A stretch of 64,000 bases of DNA from Staphylococcus sp. 17KM0847 (GTDB taxonomy: Bacteria; Bacillota; Bacilli; Staphylococcales; Staphylococcaceae). The first letter of the stretch is position 1, and each line of letters starts with the position of its first letter. Shown here piece by piece: positions 45,820 through 54,055 of this stretch. The notes under the pieces are model-generated. The model saw only the letters and a list, made by a program, of their open reading frames with translations. It was not told where the DNA came from and made no database searches. The stretch covers positions 1,860,001 through 1,924,000 of the forward strand of contig NZ_CP040781.1 in NCBI RefSeq assembly GCF_013463155.1, given 5' to 3'. The position numbers and the translations under genes were made by a program.

Positions 45820-46579
45820 CCTAATACCTCCTAAAAAATATATTGATAAACTCATTTCTTTGTCTTAGTTGTTTATCTTTAAAACTTACATAAAATTGCC
45901 ATTATCAAATATAAACGCAACAAAATAACGTAAATAGTTAATATTATGCAACAAAAATGTATTCTAAAATAATATACCCAAGAATTTTATTGCTATCAAC
46001 ATCTTGGATATGCATTCCCTTTATAACGATAATATATATTTATAGATTCATATATAAAAGTATCTGAAAAGTTATGTAAAAATTATTTTCTAAGATATTT
46101 TCATATTTTGTGATGATACATAGATGCCTACACCTTTGTGTTTATAACTAACATTTTATATTTGATTACTTTAAAAGTATTTATTTGATTGTGATTAGTT
46201 TTTTATTATCTTTATTCATCCATAAAATGAAGCATCCTCTCTTAAGCCTTTATATGAGAGGACGTTAGTCAGTTATATTTATAATCACAAAAACGGATTA
46301 TCGTTAAAAAATCATATTATATCATCAAATTATAAATTACAACAAGAATAAAAATTCAACAAAAACACCAAAGTAATTTTCAATAAAAACTAATTTTACT
46401 AATTAACATAAATCATTATAAAATCAAATCAAGAAGTTTTAAATATTTTTGTGAAATATAGCTTTTATTCATTTACTCATTAACGTCTATCTCCTAAAGT
46501 ATAAAACATAAAATAAATTAAAAACCTCAACAACTATAACCTCTACTTTAATTTCATATGATTATAAAATAATAAAAAT
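45820..46579. other. Long AT-rich intergenic region between the two SD-adhesin genes
   Basis: About 760 bp without a supported coding region. It contains a TCCTCTC/GAGAGGA inverted repeat (46235-46262). The promoter of the 11-B-repeat gene must lie in its left part, but several AT-rich -10-like hexamers compete and I cannot choose one. Confidence 0.5.
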
Positions 46580-46622
46580 AAAGCTACCAATACTCATATA
46601 AAAATGAATATTGGTAGCTTTT
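46580..46622 (-). terminator. Terminator of the second SD-repeat adhesin gene
   Basis: AAGCTACCAATA (46581-46592) pairs with TATTGGTAGCTT (46609-46620); the minus strand continues with TTATTTTTATT. It lies 47 bp past the stop codon. Confidence 0.85.
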
Positions 46623-46668
46623 CAGCAATATAAGAACGGCTAATAATTATATTTACTTTATGGGGAGG

Positions 46669-49600
46669 TTACTTTTGTTCTTTTTTACGGCGACGTCCTA
46701 CTAAGAAAAGTCCGCCTAACGCAGCAACTAAGCTACCAAACAATGGGGTATTTGTCTCAGCTTGTTCGCCGCCTGTATTAGGTAATTCTTTTTTCATTGT
46801 ATTGTCTTTATTCATATGCATATCCGTGTTCTCATCTACGTCAACATCGGCATCACTATCCGCGTCGGCATCACTATCCGCGTCTGCATCACTATCCGCG
46901 TCCGCATCACTATCTGCATCTGCGTCACTATCGGCATCTGCATCGCTATCGGCGTCTGCATCACTATCTGCATCTGCGTCACTATCCGCATCGGCATCAC
47001 TATCCGCGTCGGCATCACTATCCGCGTCGGCATCGCTATCCGCGTCTGCATCGCTATCCGCGTCCGCATCACTATCTGCATCCGCATCACTATCCGCGTC
47101 CGCATCACTATCCGCGTCTGCATCGCTATCCGCGTCTGCATCACTATCTGCATCCGCATCACTATCGGCGTCTGCATCACTATCGGCGTCTGCATCGCTA
47201 TCGGCGTCTGCATCACTATCTGCATCTGCATCGCTATCGGCGTCCGCGTCACTATCGGCATCCGCATCACTATCCGCGTCCGCATCGCTATCCGCATCCG
47301 CGTCACTATCCGCGTCAGCATCTGCGTCGCCATCACCATCGTCTAATACAAATCCTGAATCTATTGTATCATCATCTTGATCTTGAATTGTTACTTTTAC
47401 AACTAGACCGTCTGAATCTTTTTCATCATCTGTTCCTTGGTTTTCACCTGTCGGTGTATAGCCTTCTGGCGTTTCAAAAGTAACTGTATACTCTCCATTT
47501 GGTAAATCTGTGAAATGGTACTCTCCATTTTCATCTGTTGTTGTTTCCTCTGTTGTTCCATCTGGTTTTGTTAATGTCACTTTTACGCCTGGGATTCCTT
47601 TTTCATCCTCATCTTGGACACCATCTTTATTCGTATCTTCCCATACTTTGTCTCCAAGTTTATACGTTGGTTTATAGAAGCCCGAATCTATTGTCATATC
47701 ATCTGCATCTTGGATTGTTACATCCACTTCTAATCCGTCTGAATCCTTACTATCATCTGTTCCTTGGTTTTCAACCGTAGGTTCATACCCTTCTGGCGTT
47801 TCAAACGATACTTTGTAGTTTCCATTTTCTAAGTCTGTAAACTCATATTTTCCTGTCTCATCTGTTGTCGTTCTTGAAATCTCTTTTCCTGTTTCATCTT
47901 TCAAGATGACTGTTACACCTTCGATTCCTTTTTCGTCTTCTCCTTGTTGACCATCTTTATTCGTGTCTTCCCATACATAGTCTCCAAGTTTATACGTTGG
48001 TTTGTAGAAGCCCGAATCTATTGTTAAATTGTCGGCGCCTTGGATTGTCACATCCACTTCTAATCCGTCTGAATCCTTACTATCATCTGTTCCTTGGTTT
48101 TCACCTGTCGGTGTATAGCCTTCTGGCGTTTCAAATGATACTTTGTAGTTTCCATTCTCTAAGTCTGTAAACTCATACTTTCCTGTCTCATCTGTTGTCG
48201 TTCTTGAAATCTCTTTTCCTGTTTCATCTTTCAAGATGACTGTTACGCCTTCGATTCCTTTTTCGTCTTCTCCTTGTTGACCATCTTTATTCGTATCTTC
48301 CCATACATAGTCTCCAAGTTGATACGTTGATTTATAGAAGCCCGAATCTATTGTCATATCATCCGCATCTTGGATTGTTACATCCACTTCTAATCCGTCT
48401 GAATCCTTACTATCATCTGTTCCTTGGTTTTCAACCGTAGGTTCATAACCTTCTGGCGTTTCAAATGATACTTTGTAGTTTCCATTTTCTAAGTCTGTAA
48501 ACTCATATTTTCCTGTCTCATCTGTTGTCGTTCTTGAAATCTCTTTTCCTGTTTCATCTTTCAAGATGACTGTTACGCCTTCGATTCCTTTTTCGTCTTC
48601 TCCTTGTTGACCATCTTTATTCGTGTCTTCCCATACATAGTCTCCAAGTTGATACGTTGGTTTATAGAAGCCCGAATCTATTGTCATATCATCTGCATCT
48701 TGGATTGTTACATCCACTTCTAATCCGTCTGAATCCTTACTATCATCTGTTCCTTGGTTTTCAACCGTAGGTTCATAACCTTCTGGCGTTTCAAATGATA
48801 CTTTGTAGTTTCCATTTTCTAAGTCTGTAAACTCATATTTTCCTGTCTCATCTGTTGTCGTTCTTGAAATCTCTTTTCCTGTTTCATCTTTCAAGATGAC
48901 TGTTACGCCTTCGATTCCTTTTTCGTCTTCTCCTTGTTGACCATCTTTATTCGTATCTTCCCATACATAGTCTCCAAGTTTATACGTTGGTTTGTAGAAG
49001 CCTGAATCTATTGTCATATCATCCGCATCTTGGATTGTCACATCCACTTCTAATCCGTCTGAATCCTTACTATCATCTGTTCCTTGGTTTTCAACCGTAG
49101 GTTCATAGCCTTCTGGCGTTTCAAACGATACTTTATAATCTCCATTTGGTAAGTCTGTGAAATGGTACTCTCCGTTTTCATCTGTTGTTGTTTTTTCTGT
49201 TGTTCCATCTGGTTTTGTTAATGTTACCGTAACATTAGGAATGCCTTTTTCATTCTCATCTTGGATGCCATCTTTATTTGTATCTTCCCATACTTTATCG
49301 CCGATATCGTAGAGTTGATCACCATTTGCGCCACCTGAACCATTTGTTAGAAAGTTCTCATTATCCCAAACATAAAAACTTGTTGAATTGCCTGTACGAT
49401 CTGTCGTATCCATACGTACACGTGTTTTTACATTATTACCACTGTCATCATAATGACCATCTACTGTAACTACATATGTTTTATTAATATTGCCGAAGTT
49501 GATGCTCAATGTATTGTCACCATTATCTGTAACATATTTCATAACATCATCCGTAACATCAATATAATTCGGATTACTTGGATCAATATAATAACTATCT

Positions 49601-50874
49601 GTAATTTGTGTATGATCTACAACTTCATACACTTTAAGTTTTGTATCGTCTTTACTTAAAATTGTACTACTTTCTGTCGGTTCCTCTTGATAACCTTGTA
49701 ATGTCACCATTGTGTTATAAACATCATTGGCTCTTGGGTTTACATAAATCGTTTGTTTAAACGTTCTAGCCTCAGATTCTGTATCAATCTCAGTTATTGT
49801 AGATGTAATATTCGCGCCATATGGTACGTCATGTCCCTGTGCGGGGTCACCATAGTCGATATCAATCGTCCCATTATACGTTTCACCCGCCATATCAAAT
49901 TCTACTGGGTACGAACCGTTTTCTGTTGTATTTTGACGATCAGTGAATATTGGTAAAGTAAAGTCACCTGCCACATTCGCTCTATCATTTACATAATCAG
50001 TGAAGAAATATGTACCTTTTTTGGTTGTTGTATCATAATATCCTGTCGCAACCGTATCGCCCGTACTACTCAATAATTCTGGTAGTCGCATTCTGTTGTT
50101 TATATTTGAGTAATCAATATCACCATCTAAACTTAAATTATGGGGTAATACGAAAGTAAAGTAGTCATTTTCCCTCACTGTGCCTTCTACTTTAAATGAG
50201 GCACTCACATTAACAGAGTCCCCACTATTTGGATAGAGTGTCGCACTATCGATGCTGAAGTTATCAATAGTTACTTTATTATTGACCAACTCACCATCCG
50301 CTTCTGTTGGAGAAGTTTCTGATGCTGCAGACATCGTCATACCATCTGTTGCTTGTCTTGTTGATACGGCTGGTGCTTTTTCTGTTTTATTTGTTGTTTC
50401 AGGACTTACAGCTAATGGTGTTTCAGTAGGCTCTGAAGTTGCTGATGCTTCAGTTACATGGTTATCAGATACATTATCGTTCGCCGCTTCTGGTGCCGAT
50501 GTTGTTTCCAATTCATTAGCGTTCTCTTCAGTTTCTGATGTAGGTTCTGCTGTTGTATCTTCCTCTGTATTCGCTGTATTGTCATTTGTTGATGGAGCTT
50601 CACTATTTACAGGTGTTTCAGAGTTCGTATCTACCTCCGCTGCTTCTGGTGTTGCAGTTTCTTCTTCTGGAGTTATTTCACCTTCTTCTGCTGGTGCTAA
50701 CTCATCTGATGTGCTTTCACCTTGAGCAACTTCACTTTCAACGCTTTCAACTTCAGCTGCTTTAGCCTCTTGACCGACACCTAAAACAAGTGTTGCACCT
50801 ACTAAAATCGAAGCCGTACCTACTGTGAATTTTCTAATAGAATACTTATTCAATTTATTTGGAATAAAATCCAT
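46669..50874 (-). CDS. SD-repeat cell-wall adhesin (Sdr/MSCRAMM family), 6 B repeats
   Basis: This is a 1,401-residue Sdr-type protein, paralogous to its downstream neighbour. It has a YSIRK signal peptide (residues 11-40 region, ending EAKAAE), a Glu/Thr/Ala-rich N1 segment, N2-N3 folds (about 200-515) with the variant latch motif TYFFTDYVN, six B repeats (about 523-1178) with EF-hand-like DTNKDGxQ loops, a DSDADA stalk of about 165 residues, and LPNTG with membrane helix and RRRKKEQK tail. Its A domain is different from the other adhesin, so the ligand is probably different, whereas the B repeats are nearly shared. ATG 50874 follows AGGAGGAATGTAG. A 17-base homopolymer sits at its promoter. 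Confidence 0.93.
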   Translation of the reverse strand: MDFIPNKLNKYSIRKFTVGTASILVGATLVLGVGQEAKAAEVESVESEVAQGESTSDELAPAEEGEITPEEETATPEAAEVDTNSETPVNSEAPSTNDNTANTEEDTTAEPTSETEENANELETTSAPEAANDNVSDNHVTEASATSEPTETPLAVSPETTNKTEKAPAVSTRQATDGMTMSAASETSPTEADGELVNNKVTIDNFSIDSATLYPNSGDSVNVSASFKVEGTVRENDYFTFVLPHNLSLDGDIDYSNINNRMRLPELLSSTGDTVATGYYDTTTKKGTYFFTDYVNDRANVAGDFTLPIFTDRQNTTENGSYPVEFDMAGETYNGTIDIDYGDPAQGHDVPYGANITSTITEIDTESEARTFKQTIYVNPRANDVYNTMVTLQGYQEEPTESSTILSKDDTKLKVYEVVDHTQITDSYYIDPSNPNYIDVTDDVMKYVTDNGDNTLSINFGNINKTYVVTVDGHYDDSGNNVKTRVRMDTTDRTGNSTSFYVWDNENFLTNGSGGANGDQLYDIGDKVWEDTNKDGIQDENEKGIPNVTVTLTKPDGTTEKTTTDENGEYHFTDLPNGDYKVSFETPEGYEPTVENQGTDDSKDSDGLEVDVTIQDADDMTIDSGFYKPTYKLGDYVWEDTNKDGQQGEDEKGIEGVTVILKDETGKEISRTTTDETGKYEFTDLENGNYKVSFETPEGYEPTVENQGTDDSKDSDGLEVDVTIQDADDMTIDSGFYKPTYQLGDYVWEDTNKDGQQGEDEKGIEGVTVILKDETGKEISRTTTDETGKYEFTDLENGNYKVSFETPEGYEPTVENQGTDDSKDSDGLEVDVTIQDADDMTIDSGFYKSTYQLGDYVWEDTNKDGQQGEDEKGIEGVTVILKDETGKEISRTTTDETGKYEFTDLENGNYKVSFETPEGYTPTGENQGTDDSKDSDGLEVDVTIQGADNLTIDSGFYKPTYKLGDYVWEDTNKDGQQGEDEKGIEGVTVILKDETGKEISRTTTDETGKYEFTDLENGNYKVSFETPEGYEPTVENQGTDDSKDSDGLEVDVTIQDADDMTIDSGFYKPTYKLGDKVWEDTNKDGVQDEDEKGIPGVKVTLTKPDGTTEETTTDENGEYHFTDLPNGEYTVTFETPEGYTPTGENQGTDDEKDSDGLVVKVTIQDQDDDTIDSGFVLDDGDGDADADADSDADADSDADADSDADADSDADADSDADADSDADADSDADADSDADADSDADADSDADADSDADADSDADADSDADADSDADADSDADADSDADADSDADADSDADADSDADADSDADADSDADADSDADADSDADADSDADADSDADADSDADVDVDENTDMHMNKDNTMKKELPNTGGEQAETNTPLFGSLVAALGGLFLVGRRRKKEQK
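46847..47336 (-). repeat. 18-bp tandem repeat coding for DSDADA stalk (second adhesin)
   Basis: About 27 units of the same 18-bp motif as in the other adhesin, more uniform in length (no 12-bp units seen). Confidence 0.95.
47340..49310 (-). repeat. Six tandem B-repeat units (~327 bp each)
   Basis: Order from the N terminus: type 2-like ([11 protein letters not shown]), four type 1 units, and a final type 2 unit ([15 protein letters not shown]). The last unit plus the start of the stalk is nearly identical to the last unit of the other adhesin, including the [18 protein letters not shown] junction. Confidence 0.9.
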
Positions 50875-50947
50875 TCTACATTCCTCCTATACGTTAGTAT
50901 TTCTTATTTTTCGATAAGCTATTTTCTCTGTCCTCTTACCGTTTGTA

Positions 50948-50972
50948 ATCATACCAAAAAAAAAAAAAAAAA
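50948..50972 (-). promoter_or_regulatory. Extended -10-like element with 17-nt homopolymer directly upstream, second SD-adhesin
   Basis: On the minus strand 17 consecutive T (50972-50956) run into GG and TATGAT (50953-50948), so the sequence reads TGG-TATGAT, an extended -10 pattern. The start codon is 74 bp downstream, with AGGAGG near it. No good -35 exists: the tract occupies the spacer region. Confidence 0.55.
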
Positions 50973-51292
50973 CACTATTTGTTTATAGGATTTTTTATTT
51001 GAAAAAATTATCGTTTTGCAAAACTTAAACTAAAATAAGATATATTATTAAAAGCAACAACATCTTTAATAGTATGTATTATTATTGAAATTATATTGAA
51101 TTCACGATGTTTATAACCTTTTAGCGTAAGATGTAACCTATGATGCTTTATAATGTTATCTTATAAAAAGTTGTAATATCAGAGGCTTTCAATAGAGCTA
51201 TCATAAATATTAAGAATGAATTCGTAGTTCAGACCTCTACTGATATCAAAGTTTTCAAAATAATATTCTCTTATCATAATGAAATATTTGTA
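50973..51292. other. Intergenic region without a supported gene
   Basis: About 320 bp, AT-rich. An interrupted inverted repeat (ATATCAGAGG near 51177 and CCTCTACTGATAT near 51233) is present. I see no coding frame with a ribosome-binding site. Confidence 0.45.
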
Positions 51293-51331
51293 AAAAAATA
51301 AGTGTGCTATGACTTGAGTCACAACACACTT
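51293..51331 (-). terminator. Second terminator downstream of tRNA-Ser
   Basis: The minus strand AAGTGTGTTGTGACT can pair with AGTCATAGCACACTT over its outer 12-13 positions, followed by ATTTTTTTA. Confidence 0.6.
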
Positions 51332-51340
51332 CAAATAATA

Positions 51341-51379
51341 AAAAGCCAAGCATTCAACGATGTTAAATGTTTGGCTTTT
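51341..51379 (-). terminator. Terminator of tRNA-Ser
   Basis: AAAAGCCAAGCATT (51341-51354) and AATGTTTGGCTTTT (51366-51379) form a stem with an 11-nt loop, 33 bp past the tRNA 3' end; U-tails are possible on both strands. Confidence 0.75.
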
Positions 51380-51411
51380 CTTATCTATTTAGTCTTGGAT
51401 TTTACTTATAA

Positions 51412-51504
51412 TGGCGGAGGAAGAGGGATTCGAACCCCCGCGAGCCGTTAAGCCCCTGTCGGTTTTCAAGACCGATCCCTTCAGCCGGACTTGGGTATTC
51501 CTCC
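51412..51504 (-). tRNA. tRNA-Ser (anticodon UGA)
   Basis: A 93-nt type II tRNA with CCA encoded. The acceptor stem GGAGGAA pairs with TTCCTCC, the anticodon arm is CGGTCTTGAAAACCG with TGA in the loop, a long variable arm (typical of Ser) follows, and the T-arm GGGGGTTCGAATCCC is canonical. It decodes UCA and UCG. It is a lone tRNA gene with its own terminators. tRNA genes can serve as integration sites, but I see no integrase or second 3'-end copy here. Confidence 0.96.
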
Positions 51505-51930
51505 ATTTATTTAAGACAATAACTATAATATTATAGGTTCTATATAATGTCAACAATAATCCACTAGTATTTTAGGCGAATTGCGTTATATTGAGAATAT
51601 ATACAACATTTAAGGTGAATTACTCACATCGGATATGTAATGGCTGGATTAGAAATCAAAATATTTATAGCGAAAGGCATACTAAAAACCTTAATACCTC
51701 TGTTGACCTCAACAAAGATGACGAATCAAATCAAAAATTGTTATAAGCCTCTTTACAATTCTACCTTTTACCATGATTGATTCTACATCTCAAAAACTTC
51801 TATATACATCCATTAAAAACGACTTTAATACCGTGCATTTATTTTTGAGATAGACGTTCAGTGTTTACAATTGCTATTACGATGTGAGTAAGATACGCTT
51901 ATTTTATTATAGAAAAAGGAGTGACGTCAC
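51505..51930. other. Intergenic region with a 12-bp exact inverted repeat
   Basis: About 426 bp without a supported gene. TTACTCACATCG (51620-51631) and CGATGTGAGTAA (51880-51891) are exact inverted copies 248 bp apart. The second lies about 40 bp before the next start codon, in the expected promoter region. Confidence 0.5.
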
Positions 51931-53043
51931 TTGATTCGTAGACTGTTCAGTCAACCATGGCATATTGTTATCGTTATGAGCTTTATATGTGCGATTGTTG
52001 TTATACTGTTTACACGCTATAATGCGACATTCTATCATATGCCTATCGGAGAAGTCACAAAAGTAAGCGCACAAGAAACCCAAAAAACAGTGGATGAACA
52101 TCATAATCATGACATACATCATACGGATCAATTAACGATCCAACTGCTTAATACTAAACACAAAGGGGCATATGTTGTTGTTGAACATAAATATAATCGT
52201 TCCCATACTGAGTCACAACCTTATAAAAAAGGAGATCACCTGTTACTACACCTTAACACTTCTACTCATGAAGCACATATTATAGAAAAAAAGCGAGATA
52301 CACTCGTAACAGCGATTGTTAGTTTCTTTCTGATTTCATTACTCATCGTAGGGCAACGTATCGGTCTACAGTCTATTGTTTCTCTTCTCATAAACACACT
52401 TGCTATTCTCTCAGCAATAGGCTTGTATCACAAATATCCACAGCTCCATCTATTTTTTCTAATGAGTGGTGCTGTTGTATTGTCGACTACATTCACACTT
52501 TTACTCGTTATCGGTTGGAATGCACGTACATTCATGACAACCATTAGTACATTATTAGGAACATTTATTTGTGTTGCTATTGCATGGGCTACTATTACAC
52601 TTACCGGTGGACAAGGGATTAAATATGAAACAATGAGCTTTTTGACTGTCCAGCCCAAAATGATTTTCTTAACTTCTGTTCTTGTTGGAACACTTGGCGC
52701 TGTGATGGACGTTGCGATTACTATATCGAGTGGCATGTATGAAATTTTGCAACGCACACCACATATCACTATGACACAATGGTTACGTGCTGGACAAAAT
52801 ATTGGTAAAGACATTATGGGGACGATGACAAATATTTTGCTATTTTCTTATTTAGCAGGTGCACTCCCCATGTTGTTACTCTTCTTAAAAAATGGCAATA
52901 CACTCACTTACAGTATTTCAATGAATTGGTCACTAGAAATTGCTCGAGCCATCACAGGCGGAATTGGTATTGCTTTAACTGTACCACTGACTATTTTATT
53001 TATGCAGTTGTGGTATAAATGGAAAGGAGTACTTAAAACATGA
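51931..53043 (+). CDS. YibE/F-family membrane protein (first of a pair)
   Basis: This 370-residue protein has one N-terminal membrane helix (about 12-29), an extracytoplasmic segment (about 30-118) with a His-rich stretch (DEHHNHDIHH, about 51-60), and about seven further helices. The C-terminal half with GAVMDVAITISSGMYEI and IGKDIMGTMTNILLFSYLAGALP is the YibE/F family signature. The family is of unknown biochemical function, usually annotated as a membrane protein. Start is TTG 51931 with AAGGAG 9 bp upstream. It overlaps the next gene by ATGA, so the two proteins are probably made together and may form a complex. Confidence 0.8.
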   Translation: MIRRLFSQPWHIVIVMSFICAIVVILFTRYNATFYHMPIGEVTKVSAQETQKTVDEHHNHDIHHTDQLTIQLLNTKHKGAYVVVEHKYNRSHTESQPYKKGDHLLLHLNTSTHEAHIIEKKRDTLVTAIVSFFLISLLIVGQRIGLQSIVSLLINTLAILSAIGLYHKYPQLHLFFLMSGAVVLSTTFTLLLVIGWNARTFMTTISTLLGTFICVAIAWATITLTGGQGIKYETMSFLTVQPKMIFLTSVLVGTLGAVMDVAITISSGMYEILQRTPHITMTQWLRAGQNIGKDIMGTMTNILLFSYLAGALPMLLLFLKNGNTLTYSISMNWSLEIARAITGGIGIALTVPLTILFMQLWYKWKGVLKT

Positions 53044-53831
53044 ATAGTATTGTTATCTTAGCACTGATTTTATTTACATTAATGACCTTATTCGGAGGTA
53101 AGACGGGTGTCATTTCATTTTTGACATTATTTCTAAATTTTATTGTATTGTTCATAACGGTACTGTTTATTGTATTTGGGGCTCCTATTTATGTCATGTC
53201 CCTTATCTTTTGCCTCTTACTCAGTGCAATCAATTTATTCTTGCTTAATGGCTTTAACACTAAAACGCGCGCTGCTTTTATTGCTAGCCTTCTGACAACA
53301 TTAATTATGATTGGAGCTATTTATAGTTCTGTACATTGGGGGCATCTCCAAGGATTTACAACAGAGGAGCAAGATGAAACGTATATCTTTTCTTTAAATA
53401 TTGGTATAAACATGACACAGTTTATGGTTTTTACAATTATTTTAGCCGTGATTGCAGCGGTGATTGATTTAGCTATTACGATTAGTTCACCTATATATGA
53501 GCTATATCAGACTAACCCCCTATTAACACAGCAGCAGCTCTTCCAATCAGGCATGCGTGTGGGGCGAGAGATTTTAGCAACTTCTGCACAGACCATTTAT
53601 CTGGCTTTTATTGGAGGTTCGTTAACACTACTGTTTTGGTTTTTTAACTTAGACTATTCATTCGGTCATTTTATCAATTCCAAGCTATTCACTCAGGAGA
53701 TTATAACGATATTACTCGGTGGCATCGCAATTGCACTCTGTATTCCTATATCTGCCTTTGTCACAGCATGGTTTATCTCTCATCAACCTCACCTTGCATC
53801 TGACCCAACACATACCAGTAAAAAATCATAA
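53040..53831 (+). CDS. YibE/F-family membrane protein (second of a pair)
   Basis: This 263-residue membrane protein has six or seven predicted helices. It contains AAVIDLAITISSPIYELYQTNP and MRVGREILATSAQTIYLAFIGGSL, paralogous to the same blocks in the preceding protein, but lacks its N-terminal extracytoplasmic domain. The two genes overlap by 4 bp, with GGAG inside the upstream gene. The function is unknown; the pair arrangement is common in Firmicutes. A strong terminator follows. Confidence 0.8.
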   Translation: MNSIVILALILFTLMTLFGGKTGVISFLTLFLNFIVLFITVLFIVFGAPIYVMSLIFCLLLSAINLFLLNGFNTKTRAAFIASLLTTLIMIGAIYSSVHWGHLQGFTTEEQDETYIFSLNIGINMTQFMVFTIILAVIAAVIDLAITISSPIYELYQTNPLLTQQQLFQSGMRVGREILATSAQTIYLAFIGGSLTLLFWFFNLDYSFGHFINSKLFTQEIITILLGGIAIALCIPISAFVTAWFISHQPHLASDPTHTSKKS

Positions 53832-53850
53832 AAACACAACGATAATATAG

Positions 53851-53906
53851 AGAAGATGTCAAAGCCTTTCTGAATGATCAAGGTTTCGATATCTTCTTTT
53901 TTATCC
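53851..53906 (+). terminator. Terminator after the YibE/F pair
   Basis: AGAAGATGTCAAAGCCTT (53851-53868) pairs with AAGGTTTCGATATCTTCT over 17 of 18 positions and is followed by TTTTTT. Confidence 0.85.
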
Positions 53907-54055
53907 AACTGCACCCTATTACACTATAATATTCATTATTATTTACAAAAGTATATTAGCGTTTAAAATTAACTATGGTAAAATAGTAAAAGCCTATCTG
54001 AACAGTTGATAGACTTACATATTAAGTTTGAACAAATCATAGGAGCTGGTATATT

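Noticed and set aside
50252-50725. Plus-strand frame of about 157 codons opposite the N terminus of the second adhesin
   Set aside because: Low-complexity Ser/Val/Ala composition mirrors the Glu/Thr/Ala-rich N1 region; no ribosome-binding site.
51412-51504. tRNA-Ser as the attachment site of an integrated element
   Set aside because: No integrase gene, no direct repeat of the tRNA 3' end and no phage-like genes occur nearby in the window.
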